Source: Phycisphaeraceae bacterium (GTDB lineage Bacteria > Planctomycetota > Phycisphaerae > Phycisphaerales > UBA1924). Taken from it: 64,000 bases of DNA. Position numbers and translations under genes: made by a program. The number at the start of each line of letters is the position of its first letter. Positions within the stretch are counted from its first letter, which is position 1. Positions 9,197 to 17,614 of this stretch are shown in pieces. The notes below the pieces were generated by a model that searched no databases, was not told the DNA's origin, and was given only the letters and a program-made list of their open reading frames with translations. The stretch spans positions 1-64,000 of the forward strand of contig JAHBWW010000001.1 of assembly GCA_019636795.1 (NCBI GenBank), given 5' to 3'.

Positions 9197-9931
9197 ATGA
9201 TGCCCGCCCTCCTCCCAATCCTGTTCATGTTCCTTTTCTTCGTGATCCCAGGCATCCTGCTCGGCCTGCGTATCCGAATCATCCTCAAGCCCGGGCCTTG
9301 GACCGAATGCCCCCATTGCGACTACAGCCTCGATGGACTCGCACCTGACGCCCCATGCCCCGAATGCGGATTGCAAGATCCCACTCACACGCCACGAAAG
9401 CTCCGTCGCCCCGTTTATAAGTGGTCCGGCGCAGCGATTCTGTGCTTCGCCGCCGCTGGCCTGCTCACCCTCGTGCTCATCGACGCCTCGATCTCAAGCG
9501 GGCTTCGATGGAGCTGGTCCGCATTGCGCAAAGTCGATCCCAACCGCCCCTTTCTCCACCTGCACGCACTCGCTACACCAATCAGTGTCACCCTCGCAGG
9601 ATCGCTGTCAATCGCAGCAGCCGTCTTGACCTTCTTCCGGGCACGCGGCAAAACCACAATCCGCATCAGCCTGCTCGAACTCGCCGGTCTCGCAGCCCTT
9701 CATCTGCTCCTCTCCGTCGGAGGCTTCATGACCGGATTCGTCATCGCCTGGTACGACAACGCCAACTGGCATGCCCGAACTTGGCTATGGGTGTATGGCT
9801 GCACCATTCTGGGCGGCGTGCCTGCGCTCGCATTCCTGACGGTGCTCGTAAGATCGCGACGACGCATGGCCGATATACCTCATACGTCTGTTTCCCCGCC
9901 CTGTCCCCATGAACCTCCACTTGATCAATGA
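9197..9931 (+). CDS. Zinc-ribbon multi-pass membrane protein (paralogue 1)
   Basis: Start at tandem ATGs 9197/9200, giving about 244 residues. One N-terminal helix (LLPILFMFLFFVIPGILLGL) is followed by a cytosolic zinc ribbon with two C-x2-C pairs, CPHCDYSLDGL and CPECG, then three further hydrophobic helices. The C-x2-C-(D/N)Y-x-L-x-GL...CPECG knuckle recurs in the next gene and in a third protein at 16944-17597, so this is a local paralogous family. Metal binding is a safe inference; function is unknown. The gene diverges from the cystathionine beta-synthase gene. Confidence 0.75.
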   Translation: MMPALLPILFMFLFFVIPGILLGLRIRIILKPGPWTECPHCDYSLDGLAPDAPCPECGLQDPTHTPRKLRRPVYKWSGAAILCFAAAGLLTLVLIDASISSGLRWSWSALRKVDPNRPFLHLHALATPISVTLAGSLSIAAAVLTFFRARGKTTIRISLLELAGLAALHLLLSVGGFMTGFVIAWYDNANWHARTWLWVYGCTILGGVPALAFLTVLVRSRRRMADIPHTSVSPPCPHEPPLDQ

Positions 9932-9970
9932 CATCGATCACAAATCCCAAACCAATTCAGCTGCCCAACC

Positions 9971-10702
9971 ATGGCCTGCGTATTCACCGCCTTCATCATC
10001 TGTCTCATCCTCATCGTCATCCCGACGATCGCGCTGACCTTCGAGCGACGCAATTCCCCACCCGAGTCCGGCTGGGATGACTGCCCGCAGTGCAACTACA
10101 ACCTTCAAGGCCTGCCCCCGCCCGCCCCATGCCCCGAATGCGGGCTCGAGCTCCCCCGCTTCGCCATCGCCAGACGCGGCAAACTGCACATCAAATCAAC
10201 CGCCGCCTTCACATGGCTCGTCGCGCTGACGTCCTGGACCATCTTCGCCGTCGCTGCCGTCAGCACGGAAGCCTTCGTCGCCGACATCTGGCGACTTCTC
10301 AACCGCTGGACCGCGCACCCAAAGCCGCTCCACTTCGTCGCGATTCCACTTCCTTCACCCCTGCTCGTCTTCATCGTTGCCTTCGGACTCACCGCCGCCC
10401 TGACCTTTGTCGCGGTCGATCATTCCAAACAACGCATCCCCTTCCGCATCATCGTCTTCAGCACGATTCGCTCGAGCGCACTGCTCACACTCGCATTCGC
10501 AGCCGCCTTCACATGCACATGGTTCGACACGCACCAGCACTACGCCCGCGCACCAATCTGGCTCGGCATCACCGCCATTCCGGTCATCTTCATCACCAAC
10601 TACCTGCTCTGGCGCGATCTACTCCCCTACTCCATCTTCGCAACGCCGCCCGATCCCGATCCCCATCAACCCTCCCACAATGCGCATCCTTCCGACCTGT
10701 GA
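9971..10702 (+). CDS. Zinc-ribbon multi-pass membrane protein (paralogue 2)
   Basis: A 243-residue relative of the preceding gene: N-terminal helix, zinc ribbon CPQCNYNLQGL / CPECG near residues 38-60, then three to four hydrophobic helices (FTWLVALTSWTIFAVAAV, LVFIVAFGLTAALTFVAV and others). The spacing of 39 bases suggests co-transcription and tandem duplication. The last codons overlap a vestigial surE 5' end beginning at 10680. Function unknown; the conserved knuckle argues for a structural metal site rather than catalysis. Confidence 0.75.
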   Translation: MACVFTAFIICLILIVIPTIALTFERRNSPPESGWDDCPQCNYNLQGLPPPAPCPECGLELPRFAIARRGKLHIKSTAAFTWLVALTSWTIFAVAAVSTEAFVADIWRLLNRWTAHPKPLHFVAIPLPSPLLVFIVAFGLTAALTFVAVDHSKQRIPFRIIVFSTIRSSALLTLAFAAAFTCTWFDTHQHYARAPIWLGITAIPVIFITNYLLWRDLLPYSIFATPPDPDPHQPSHNAHPSDL

Positions 10703-10742
10703 CGGCAGCATCCGCGCCCCGGGGCTCTTCAGCCAATATCAC
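10680..10742 (+). pseudogene. Vestigial 5' end of a surE-like gene
   Basis: Starting at ATG 10680, 21 codons align without gaps to the first 21 codons of the intact surE at 12533. Shared residues include MR, IRAPGL and the Tyr at codon 20. The metal-binding NDDG is changed to CDGS, and homology stops near 10742. It overlaps the end of the upstream membrane-protein gene. I read it as a decayed partial duplication, not an expressed gene. Confidence 0.5.
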
Positions 10743-10745
10743 GTC

Positions 10746-11354
10746 CTATTGAACCATGACACTGATCAAGGCTGCCTCAAAATTCGTAATATTGGATTGT
10801 GTCCACTCACAAAACGATCCCGCTTTGAGCGGGCACTCGTCAGTGTTATCACAATTCAACGCAAGGCATCCATGCGCGGCAAGCGGAATTGTCCGACACC
10901 GACAAACCGAAGCCACAAGCTGCGGACCGCTGCTCGAAGGCAACTTGAACTGCACATAAGTGTCATCAGCCTCAAGCTCCATCCACAACTCGCCGTAATC
11001 GTTCAGATAAAGCCACCCGATCAGCCCCGCATCCTCTTCCGGGCCGTACGTTCCCTTCCCGGAAAACGCACAGAATGACAAAACCTCCGGATCCTCAGAA
11101 TCCCACCACTGCACCACATCCGTCACGATCTCTTCTTCGATCTCGAGCCAGACGAACTCCCCGTCCCATGATATAACAACACTCAGATCACCGATATGAC
11201 CATCGTACAGAGTCTCCCGCGCGTTCATCACCGAAGTCAGGGTCACCTGAGGTTGCATGGCGGTACGCAGTTCTGCACGCCAATCCCCATAGGCCATCGG
11301 AAACAGCCCCGCAACAACCATCAAAATGATGACGAAAAGGTACGAACGGCTCAT
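10746..11354 (-). CDS. Secreted protein of unknown function, second gene of a lipoprotein pair
   Basis: A 202-residue protein with a clear signal peptide (LFVIILMVVAGLFPMAYG) and a strong AGGAGG at 11361-11366. Its ATG overlaps the stop of the upstream lipoprotein gene as ATGA, so the two are translationally coupled. The mature part is acidic and Trp/Glu-rich (EFVWLEIEEEIVTDVVQWW), with a Cys cluster at the C-terminus (CRCR, CLALNC, ECP, FCEW) suggesting disulphides. No known family recognised. Confidence 0.65.
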   Translation of the reverse strand: MSRSYLFVIILMVVAGLFPMAYGDWRAELRTAMQPQVTLTSVMNARETLYDGHIGDLSVVISWDGEFVWLEIEEEIVTDVVQWWDSEDPEVLSFCAFSGKGTYGPEEDAGLIGWLYLNDYGELWMELEADDTYVQFKLPSSSGPQLVASVCRCRTIPLAAHGCLALNCDNTDECPLKAGSFCEWTQSNITNFEAALISVMVQ

Positions 11355-12256
11355 TCGTGCGCCTCCTTCTTTGCAGTTGCCGCCAGCGAGTCAGCGGAGC
11401 CTTCCACCTCATCACAGGTTGCGAATGCTGAACACTCGTTGTCATTGGACAAGACAGGCTTTGAAACCAATTGCGGAACGAGCGGCCACACATCCCAGTT
11501 GGACACCCGCTCCCGGCTCCCCACCTCCATCACCGAGTACTCGCGCGTTTGCACATCGTCGTTGCGAATCGAATCCCATCGGCGAACAACAAACTGCTTC
11601 GTATCAATGTAATACACATGCCGGAGATGAAGCGGCGATTGCTCCTCGTTCCCCTCAAAGTATCGATCCCACTCCACCACATAGCAAATAATTTCGCCAA
11701 TCTGCTGATTCCGCACATGACGCCCATTGCGGATGTTTTCGCCAAATTTCAAGATCGACTTCGGCCCGACCCACAACCCAAACTGCATCCCATACAAACA
11801 ATCAAGCGGCCTCGTATACACAAGATTCCCCACCTGATCGTCATACTCGCCGTCATACATCAGCACAAGCCGCTGTGGATGCCCAGGTACAAACTCCTGA
11901 ATCCGCCCACGGTCATATGAAAACAGCCCGTACACCTCGCCGTTGTACATGCACAGCGTCCGCAGAGCCTCAGGCGTCCCATCGTATGTGAACTCCAGCC
12001 GATGCCCTGCCCGCTCCGTCACTCCCTCGCTTCGAATACTCTTTGCCTCCCGATACCGTGCCTCAACACGATCACCGATCTCCTTGACCGAAAGCACCGC
12101 AACCTCGCTGGGGTTGTTGGCAATGTGCGATATCGACGCTGATGTACGCGGTTCACCCAGTTGATGACCGCCTCCGATCACCTGCGGCACGCAGCCGTTC
12201 AAACACACACTCGCGCCGAAGATCATGGAGACCGAGAGAACCGCTTTCTTCGCCAT
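11351..12256 (-). CDS. Putative lipoprotein, possibly LolA-like
   Basis: Start placed at 12256 because GGAG lies eight bases upstream and a lipoprotein-type leader follows (AVLSVSMIFGASVCLNGC); an in-frame ATG at 12331 lacks a ribosome site. The mature chain of about 280 residues alternates beta-strand patterns (RLEFTYDG, LVLMYDGEYDD, ICYVVEWDRYF, HVYYIDTKQFVVRRWDS), resembling LolA/DUF2092-type outer-membrane lipoprotein-sorting folds. That resemblance is an inference. Coupled by ATGA to the following secreted protein. Confidence 0.65.
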   Translation of the reverse strand: MAKKAVLSVSMIFGASVCLNGCVPQVIGGGHQLGEPRTSASISHIANNPSEVAVLSVKEIGDRVEARYREAKSIRSEGVTERAGHRLEFTYDGTPEALRTLCMYNGEVYGLFSYDRGRIQEFVPGHPQRLVLMYDGEYDDQVGNLVYTRPLDCLYGMQFGLWVGPKSILKFGENIRNGRHVRNQQIGEIICYVVEWDRYFEGNEEQSPLHLRHVYYIDTKQFVVRRWDSIRNDDVQTREYSVMEVGSRERVSNWDVWPLVPQLVSKPVLSNDNECSAFATCDEVEGSADSLAATAKKEAHE

Positions 12257-12532
12257 TGCCGACTCCTTGCCTTGAAGGATCATGACCACACTCGACAAAG
12301 CGGCAAAGCACACCAAACAGATAAGACGCATTCACCGCAACAGTTGTCCGGTATCGCGCCGTCCGTGGCGATAAGGCATATCCAGACTACCGAATATCGA
12401 CTACGCCTGTCAAGGGAATTGAACTTACCCCGGGTTGTCCACACCAAAATAGGTATTTACCCCCACATTTTGCCCCGTTTCTACCTGCCATACCCGCTGT
12501 GAACAACATTTGCCCCCACCTACCCTCACCCC

Positions 12533-13423
12533 ATGCGCCTCCTTCTGACCAATGACGACGGCATCCGCGCCCCGGGCCTCCTCGCCCTCTACCGCGCCAT
12601 CAAACCCATCGCCTCCGACATCCTCATCGTCGCCCCACTCACCGTGCAATCCGCCACCAGCCATGGCGTCACCTTCCACCAACCCCTCATGACCGAACCC
12701 GTCGAAGTCGATGGCGCCATCGGCATCGCCGTCGATGGACGACCCGCAGACTGCGTCAAACTCGCGCTCGCAAACCTCTGGCCACAACGCATGGGCGGCC
12801 AGCCCGACCTCGTCGTCAGCGGCATGAACGCCGGTGCCAACGTCGGCATCAACGTCATCTACTCCGGCACCGTCGCCGCCGCCATCGAAGCCGCATTCCT
12901 CGGCGTCCCCTCAATCGCCGTCAGCATGCACCTCGGCCGAGGACGCCCCCTCTACGACATCGCCGCAACACACGCCGCAACCGCCATCAAACGCCTCATC
13001 GCCCAAGGCCTCCCCTCGCCCCACGCCTGCCTCAGCATCAACATCCCCCGCTGCGAATCCTCACCCGCCGAAGCACAACTCCCCGCTGCATCTTCCCCCT
13101 CAACCTCGCCACCCGCATCCACACGCCCCCTGCGCCCCCTGCCAAACCTCCCGCCGATCGACAACCCCGCCGCACCCCTCCCCATCGTCGTCTGCCCCAT
13201 GAATGTCCATGGCCTGGCCGACCGATTCGAAGAACGCGCTGCCCCCAGTGGCCAAACCTATTACTGGTCCGCCGCCAGCGGCTTCGACTTCCACAACACC
13301 GATCCCGGCAGCGATGTCGATCTGCTCATGAAACGCTGCATCACCGTCACCCCCCTCCACTACGACCTCACCGATCGCTCCCAACTCGACCACTGGGCAA
13401 CCCGCCTCTCCACAGAAACCTGA
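12533..13423 (+). CDS. surE: 5'/3'-nucleotidase SurE
   Basis: A stationary-phase survival phosphatase that dephosphorylates nucleoside monophosphates with a divalent metal. The signature NDDGIRAPGL is at residues 7-16 with the metal ligands Asp8/Asp9. The SGMNAGANVG loop around residue 96 holds the third ligand Asn, and YSGTVAAAIEAA follows. At 296 residues it is 40 longer than usual, owing to a Pro/Ser-rich insert near residues 180-215. There is no Shine-Dalgarno; ATG follows a C-rich stretch, as for several genes here. It is third-position C-rich although on the + strand. Confidence 0.95.
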   Translation: MRLLLTNDDGIRAPGLLALYRAIKPIASDILIVAPLTVQSATSHGVTFHQPLMTEPVEVDGAIGIAVDGRPADCVKLALANLWPQRMGGQPDLVVSGMNAGANVGINVIYSGTVAAAIEAAFLGVPSIAVSMHLGRGRPLYDIAATHAATAIKRLIAQGLPSPHACLSINIPRCESSPAEAQLPAASSPSTSPPASTRPLRPLPNLPPIDNPAAPLPIVVCPMNVHGLADRFEERAAPSGQTYYWSAASGFDFHNTDPGSDVDLLMKRCITVTPLHYDLTDRSQLDHWATRLSTET

Positions 13424-13439
13424 TTCCAAAACCCAGTGC

Positions 13440-13814
13440 CTACTGCCCAACTCCCGAACTATCAACCACCTTCACCTTCTTCACCCCCACCCTCACCCTC
13501 GCCACAAACTCCCGCTGCCCGCCGCCGCGCAGCCACTGATCCACGCGCGACCGCCACGCCGCCCCGCGCGCCGCGATCGTCAACGTCCCGCGGCTCAACC
13601 CCACCGGCCACGCATGCTCCGCGATCTCAGCCGGCACAATCTGCCGCCACACTTCCGCAATCTCCACGTTACCCCGCGCACGCTTGAGCACATCCTTGCT
13701 CACATGCTCGATCTCCCCACCAAGCGCCTCCGCCCGATCCCCAGGCGACGCCCGAATGTCCCGCACCCGCGCAAGCCTCGCCTCAAGCCCCCGCATGTCC
13801 CCAGGCCTCTCCAT
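13440..13814 (-). CDS. dciA: DciA/DUF721 family protein (replicative helicase loader type)
   Basis: A 124-residue protein. Residues 50-115 match the DUF721/DciA core: VWRQIVPAEIAEHAWP, then a beta segment GTLTIAARGAAW and a basic Arg-rich end. DciA proteins load or assist the DnaB helicase in bacteria lacking DnaC and bind DNA through a KH-like fold. In many genomes the gene sits in the dnaA-dnaN-recF-gyrB neighbourhood; here it is about 6 kb from parS/parB, which fits an origin-proximal location. Convergent with surE (16-bp gap). Confidence 0.75.
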   Translation of the reverse strand: MERPGDMRGLEARLARVRDIRASPGDRAEALGGEIEHVSKDVLKRARGNVEIAEVWRQIVPAEIAEHAWPVGLSRGTLTIAARGAAWRSRVDQWLRGGGQREFVARVRVGVKKVKVVDSSGVGQ

Positions 13815-13852
13815 GCAACCAGTCTATCCCCTCTTCCCTACCATCCCCCCGC

Positions 13853-14941
13853 ATGTCCACCACCATCGCCATCAACGCCCTCGCCAAACACTACCCCCCA
13901 CGCGCAGGCCAGCCTCTGACCAAAGCCGTCGACGATGTCTCCCTCACCATCAACCCCGGCGAACTCTTCTTCCTCCTCGGGCCCTCCGGCTGCGGCAAGA
14001 CCACCCTACTCCGCATGATCGCCGGTTTCATCGACCCCACCAGAGGCTCCATCCACTTCGACCAGACCGACGTCACACACATGCCCGCAAACAAACGCGA
14101 CACCGGAATGGTCTTCCAGTCCTACGCACTCTGGCCCCACATGACCGTCGCCCAGAACGTCGCCTTCGGCCTCGATGTCCGCAAAACCCCCGCCGAAGAA
14201 AAATCCACCGCCGTCGCCGCAGCACTCGACGCCGTACAAATGACCCAATACGCCGACCGCAAGCCCACCCAACTCTCCGGCGGACAGCAACAGCGCGTCG
14301 CCCTCGCCCGCGCCCTCGTCGTCCGCCCGCGCGTCCTCCTCCTCGACGAACCCCTCTCAAACCTCGATGCCAAACTCCGCATCGAACTCCGCTCCGAAAT
14401 CCGCCGCATCTGCAAAGACGCAGGCATGACCACCGTCTACGTCACCCACGACCAGAAAGAAGCCCTCTCCATGGCCGACCGCGTCGCCATCATGCGCGAC
14501 GGCCAGACCCAACAGATCGGCACCCCCGAAGACCTCTACCGACGCCCCACCAACCCCTTCGTCGCTTCATTCCTCGGCGAAACCAACCTCCTCACCGCCA
14601 CCATAGACTCCATCAACCGCGACCTGGCCACCCTCTCAACCCCCGCCGGCTCATTCGCTGCACGCATCCCCGCCCACCTCCAACTCACCCCCGGCACATC
14701 CATCACCGTCTCAATCCGCCCCGAAGCACTCCGCATCAATCTCAACAGCGACGCACCCTCCCTCAAAGGCACCCTCACCCACACCACATACCTCGGCGAA
14801 GTCGCTCAGCACATCATCACTGCCCAAGGCCTCCCCGCACTCCACGTCTGCGAACTCAACCCCCGCGAAGCCCGCTCGCTCGAGTCCCGCCCCGTCGCCC
14901 TCACCGCAGACCCCGACGACATCGCCATCGTCGCTTCCTGA
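13853..14941 (+). CDS. ABC transporter ATP-binding protein (PotA/FbpC/UgpC-like)
   Basis: A 362-residue importer ATPase. Walker A is GPSGCGKTT near residue 43, Q-loop FQSYALWPHM, signature LSGGQQQR, Walker B LLLDEPLSNLD, switch His in VTHDQKEAL, and a C-terminal TOBE region from about residue 240 (FLGETNLL, ISVSIRPEAL). This arrangement is that of spermidine/putrescine, iron(III) or sugar importers; the substrate cannot be read from the ATPase. No permease or binding-protein gene is nearby, so it is an orphan. Divergent from dciA with a 38-bp gap. Confidence 0.92.
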   Translation: MSTTIAINALAKHYPPRAGQPLTKAVDDVSLTINPGELFFLLGPSGCGKTTLLRMIAGFIDPTRGSIHFDQTDVTHMPANKRDTGMVFQSYALWPHMTVAQNVAFGLDVRKTPAEEKSTAVAAALDAVQMTQYADRKPTQLSGGQQQRVALARALVVRPRVLLLDEPLSNLDAKLRIELRSEIRRICKDAGMTTVYVTHDQKEALSMADRVAIMRDGQTQQIGTPEDLYRRPTNPFVASFLGETNLLTATIDSINRDLATLSTPAGSFAARIPAHLQLTPGTSITVSIRPEALRINLNSDAPSLKGTLTHTTYLGEVAQHIITAQGLPALHVCELNPREARSLESRPVALTADPDDIAIVAS

Positions 14942-14942
14942 C

Positions 14943-15527
14943 TCACGCCGCATAAGGCCCATTGTCCGGCTCGGCCTTGGCATACGGCAGATCATTTCGA
15001 GGTCCCTGCCACTTGTACTCCCGCCTCACCTCCAGCGCAATATTCAACCCACTCGCAGCCGCCTTCTCCTGAATCTCACTCAACCTCGAATCCTGCAACT
15101 CGATCAGTTCCATCGCGCCCGCAATCTTCTCCTTCTCATCCGTCTCCAGCCCAACCTCCCGATACCACATCGCATCCGTCTTGCGCACCGTCGAGTGACA
15201 CCCCGCAGCCAGCATCGCAAGCTCCGCACTCTTGCCCTCAAACTTGAACGCAGCCTCAAGCCCCGCAAGCATCGTGATGCTCACCCCCAGAAACGCAAAC
15301 GCCAGAAACGCATACTCCTTATACCCCGTAAACGCCTGCTCGAACACACTCTGCGACGCCGCCAGCGCACCGCACACAATCAGCAGCACACGCACCCACC
15401 CCGAAATCCGCTTGAACCGCTGCGCCTCCCGCGCCAGTACATCCGCCACACGCTGCAACTCCGCCTGACGCTGCGAAATCCCTTCCTGCACCATCTCAAT
15501 CGGCGAACCATGCCCCAGCGCTGCCAT
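14943..15527 (-). CDS. Two-helix membrane protein, SLATT/DUF4231-like
   Basis: Start at ATG 15527, with AAGGAG at 15535-15540 seven bases upstream; 194 residues. An N-terminal coiled region (ISQRQAELQRVADVLAREAQRF) leads into two close membrane helices (VRVLLIVCGALAASQSVFE and FLAFAFLGVSITMLAGLEA), then a cytosolic helical tail. This 2TM-plus-helix plan is that of SLATT-type proteins, some of which are effectors in nucleotide-signalling defence systems. No CD-NTase or SLOG partner is visible here, so a defence role is unsupported. It ends one base from the ABC ATPase stop. Confidence 0.65.
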   Translation of the reverse strand: MAALGHGSPIEMVQEGISQRQAELQRVADVLAREAQRFKRISGWVRVLLIVCGALAASQSVFEQAFTGYKEYAFLAFAFLGVSITMLAGLEAAFKFEGKSAELAMLAAGCHSTVRKTDAMWYREVGLETDEKEKIAGAMELIELQDSRLSEIQEKAAASGLNIALEVRREYKWQGPRNDLPYAKAEPDNGPYAA

Positions 15528-15834
15528 CACATTGCTCCTTGTTCAAACTCAGACCGCCCGCCCATACCATCCACAAGCGATGACCAGAACCACCACACAC
15601 GCTAGCCAGCCGGATGCCGTGGCCGCGTGCCGCGGTCATGGCTCTGCATGGCCACGATCAGTGGCAAATGGCCCCAACCGCCACCCTTGATGCACGCCAC
15701 CCGTGCCACCGACCACGGCTCTGAGTGGCGGTGTGCCTTGGTTCCTAACCAAACCACCGTCCAGGCAGGCTCATGGCACCAACCGCAATGAGTGGTCGGC
15801 CGGGTGCCGTGGTCATGGCTCTGCATGGCCACGA
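15528..15834. other. Non-coding stretch holding the first repeat unit
   Basis: Apart from the ribosome site of the 2-TM protein and the tandem repeat starting at 15635, I see no gene. Open frames here run through the repeat on both strands and carry no recognisable domain. Confidence 0.5.
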
Positions 15835-15990
15835 TCAGGGGCAGATGGCCCCGACCGCAACCGTTGATGCATGCCTCCCGTGCCACCGACCACGGCTCTG
15901 AGTGGTCGGTGTGCCTTGGCTCTTTTCCAACCGAACCACCGTCCAGGCAGGCTCATGGCACCAACCGCAATGAGTGGTCGGCCACGTGCC
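15635..15990. repeat. Two-copy 177-bp tandem repeat
   Basis: Unit 1 starts at 15635 and unit 2 at 15812; both begin GTCATGGCTCTGCATGGCCA. They share blocks such as CGTGCCACCGACCACGGCTC and CCACCGTCCAGGCAGGCTCA. Unit 2 runs into the 3' end of the orphan RHS tip, so the RHS stop codon lies within repeat sequence. A 39-bp core from the unit boundary (15798-15836) recurs in inverse orientation at 33847-33885 with about four mismatches, so it is a dispersed genomic repeat. Confidence 0.75.
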
Positions 15991-16536
15991 CGCGAGGTTC
16001 GCGTCGGCCTGCGTCACCTCGCCCTCGCATGTAACATCCCCCGCCGGGATGCCGAACGGCGTGCCATACGGCTCATACCGCACCTGCTCGATCTGGCTCC
16101 CCGCGTGCGAGATGAGGGCGACGATGTCGCTGCGCCAGTTGTGGAGGTAGTAGATGCGCTCGTCGAGCGTGCCGTTGGCCGTCGTGTCGCGGTCGCGGAG
16201 CATCACCGCATCAATATAACTGCCCGAGCCGGTCGAAGCAAGGCCCGCGTTGTGAAATACAAACTGCTCCGTTGGGTCGCTGTTCGCATCTTCGTACCGC
16301 GCGACGATCCGCCAGCGGGCGTCGTAGGCGAAGTGGCTCACCACATCGGCACCGGTGACACCATCCACGCCATTCGTATCGAAGTGGGCGGTGATCCGCT
16401 GATACGCGCGCCTATGACCCCCACCGACGCCGCCAATTGCTTCGGCCATACGCCACGTCATCAGTGAAACCGCTCTGGCCCACGCGAGCCAAGCGGGGCG
16501 GCTGAAGTTTGTGGCCCTCGCCGAGCGTACCCGCAT
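15835..16536 (-). pseudogene. Orphan RHS tip fragment (copy A)
   Basis: Encodes an RHS-core segment (AYDARWRIVARYEDANSDP, YIDAVMLRDRDTTANGTL, QVRYEPYGTPFGIPAGD) but neither the N-terminal YD-repeat shell nor the conserved DPxGxxDGxNLY end. After PAGD it has half a dockerin-like loop and then runs into the 177-bp repeat. Upstream of about 16440 the homology stops. Bases 16040-16248 are about 97% identical to 18678-18886 in copy B. A dead, displaced tip is the simplest reading. Confidence 0.6.
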
Positions 16537-16862
16537 GCGCGGCCACCGGCAGGGGGCGCTGTTCTACTGGTTGCTCAGCAAGACAGCGTACATCACGCAA
16601 GCGGCTGAGGAAGAGGCATGCAGGAGGATCAGGGAGTATCTGTACGGATCGTCGGAGCGCATCGGACAGATCGGCGACGACGAGTCCTGGGGTGGGGCAG
16701 GGGCCAGCCAGCCGAACGGAGCGCACTGACGAGGAGTACTTCGTGCTGGCCTACGTCGAGATCCCGCAGCAGCGCCGGATCGATGATCCCTTCCAAGTCG
16801 CTCGGCACAGGGGCTGGACGCGGGACCGCTGGGGCTTGGCGCTGCGCTCCCACACCCGATGA
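16448..16862 (+). pseudogene. Remnant coding sequence(s), possibly frameshifted
   Basis: The + strand frame from about 16448 to 16729 reads like a helical protein end (ISETALAHASQAGRL, QGALFYWLLSKTAYI, EEEACRRIREYLYG). After its stop, another frame reads EEYFVLAYVEIPQQRR and continues to 16862. Both have codon bias like real genes here. No start codon or ribosome site fits. It is probably the 3' remains of a gene cut by the RHS rearrangement; family not recognised. Confidence 0.3.
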
Positions 16863-16943
16863 GAAAACATCCATGAATCTTGGGAAACGGTCTGATCGGC
16901 TAGGTTCAATGGATCCGGGATAGGTTCTTCATTGAATCGATAC

Positions 16944-17597
16944 TTAGTGTGGTCCGCATTCGGGACATACAGTGCCTATATCCCGCAAAGGATAGCCGCA
17001 CGCCTTGCACCGCCTTTCTTCCTGTCTCAATCTCCGTATTTGCATGGCAATCAAAATTTGCACATGGAGCGGCAGCGAGATTGCCGTTGCGACGACAATT
17101 ATATTTAGATAGAACTCATGCGACAGCGACAATACACTACGAAGCCTCGGACAACGAACTATATAATTATCAAAAGGCCCAATAACAAGAGACTGACCAT
17201 CGGAACGCCATAGTATCGGATCTGCAGGATCACTATTAAGAACGTACCCAACGTCCTCAGAGAGTGACCAAACAAAGGGCCACCCCGTACAATACTGAAT
17301 ATTTTGTATATCAAATCCACAGTGCATCAGACTATCACCCCAAAATTCGGAGTCAAAGTCAGCAACAATAATAATATAAACATGCTTTCCATAAAATGCA
17401 GCGAGCTCAAACTGCGCCCATTCGTGCTTGCCTGTATCTAAATAGTCATATGTCTGTACGCTTGTGGGACAGAGCAGCAGATAAACTAAAAACGCAGTTT
17501 GAATGAGCAAAGCCAATGCCAAGCAGGCTGCCATTTTCCTACCATAGGAGGTCGGGGCACGCCGCGATTCTCTGCACTTTCGTCGAGTGATTAGCAT
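16944..17597 (-). CDS. Two-TM protein with C-terminal zinc ribbon, candidate RHS-linked immunity protein
   Basis: A 217-residue protein 18 bases downstream of RHS tip B. One membrane helix near residues 22-44 (MAACLALALLIQTAFLVYLL) is followed by an extracytoplasmic domain rich in aromatic residues and aspartate. A second helix lies near 165-188 (FYLNIIVVATAISLPL), then a cytosolic C-x2-CGYPLRDIGTVCPECG zinc ribbon of the same type as the proteins at 9197 and 9971. The DNA is visibly AT-richer than its neighbours. Position after an RHS C-terminal domain is where immunity genes usually sit; that role is inference from context only. Confidence 0.65.
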   Translation of the reverse strand: MLITRRKCRESRRAPTSYGRKMAACLALALLIQTAFLVYLLLCPTSVQTYDYLDTGKHEWAQFELAAFYGKHVYIIIVADFDSEFWGDSLMHCGFDIQNIQYCTGWPFVWSLSEDVGYVLNSDPADPILWRSDGQSLVIGPFDNYIVRCPRLRSVLSLSHEFYLNIIVVATAISLPLHVQILIAMQIRRLRQEERRCKACGYPLRDIGTVCPECGPH

Positions 17598-17614
17598 GCC
17601 ACCAATCTGCGATA

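Noticed and set aside
12430-12450. TTGTCCACA in the surE upstream region as a DnaA box
   Set aside because: One mismatch to consensus and isolated; the 200-bp gap shows no further boxes.
14943-15527. SLATT-like protein as part of a CBASS-type defence system
   Set aside because: No nucleotidyltransferase, SLOG or peptidase gene is adjacent; the neighbours are an ABC ATPase and RHS debris.
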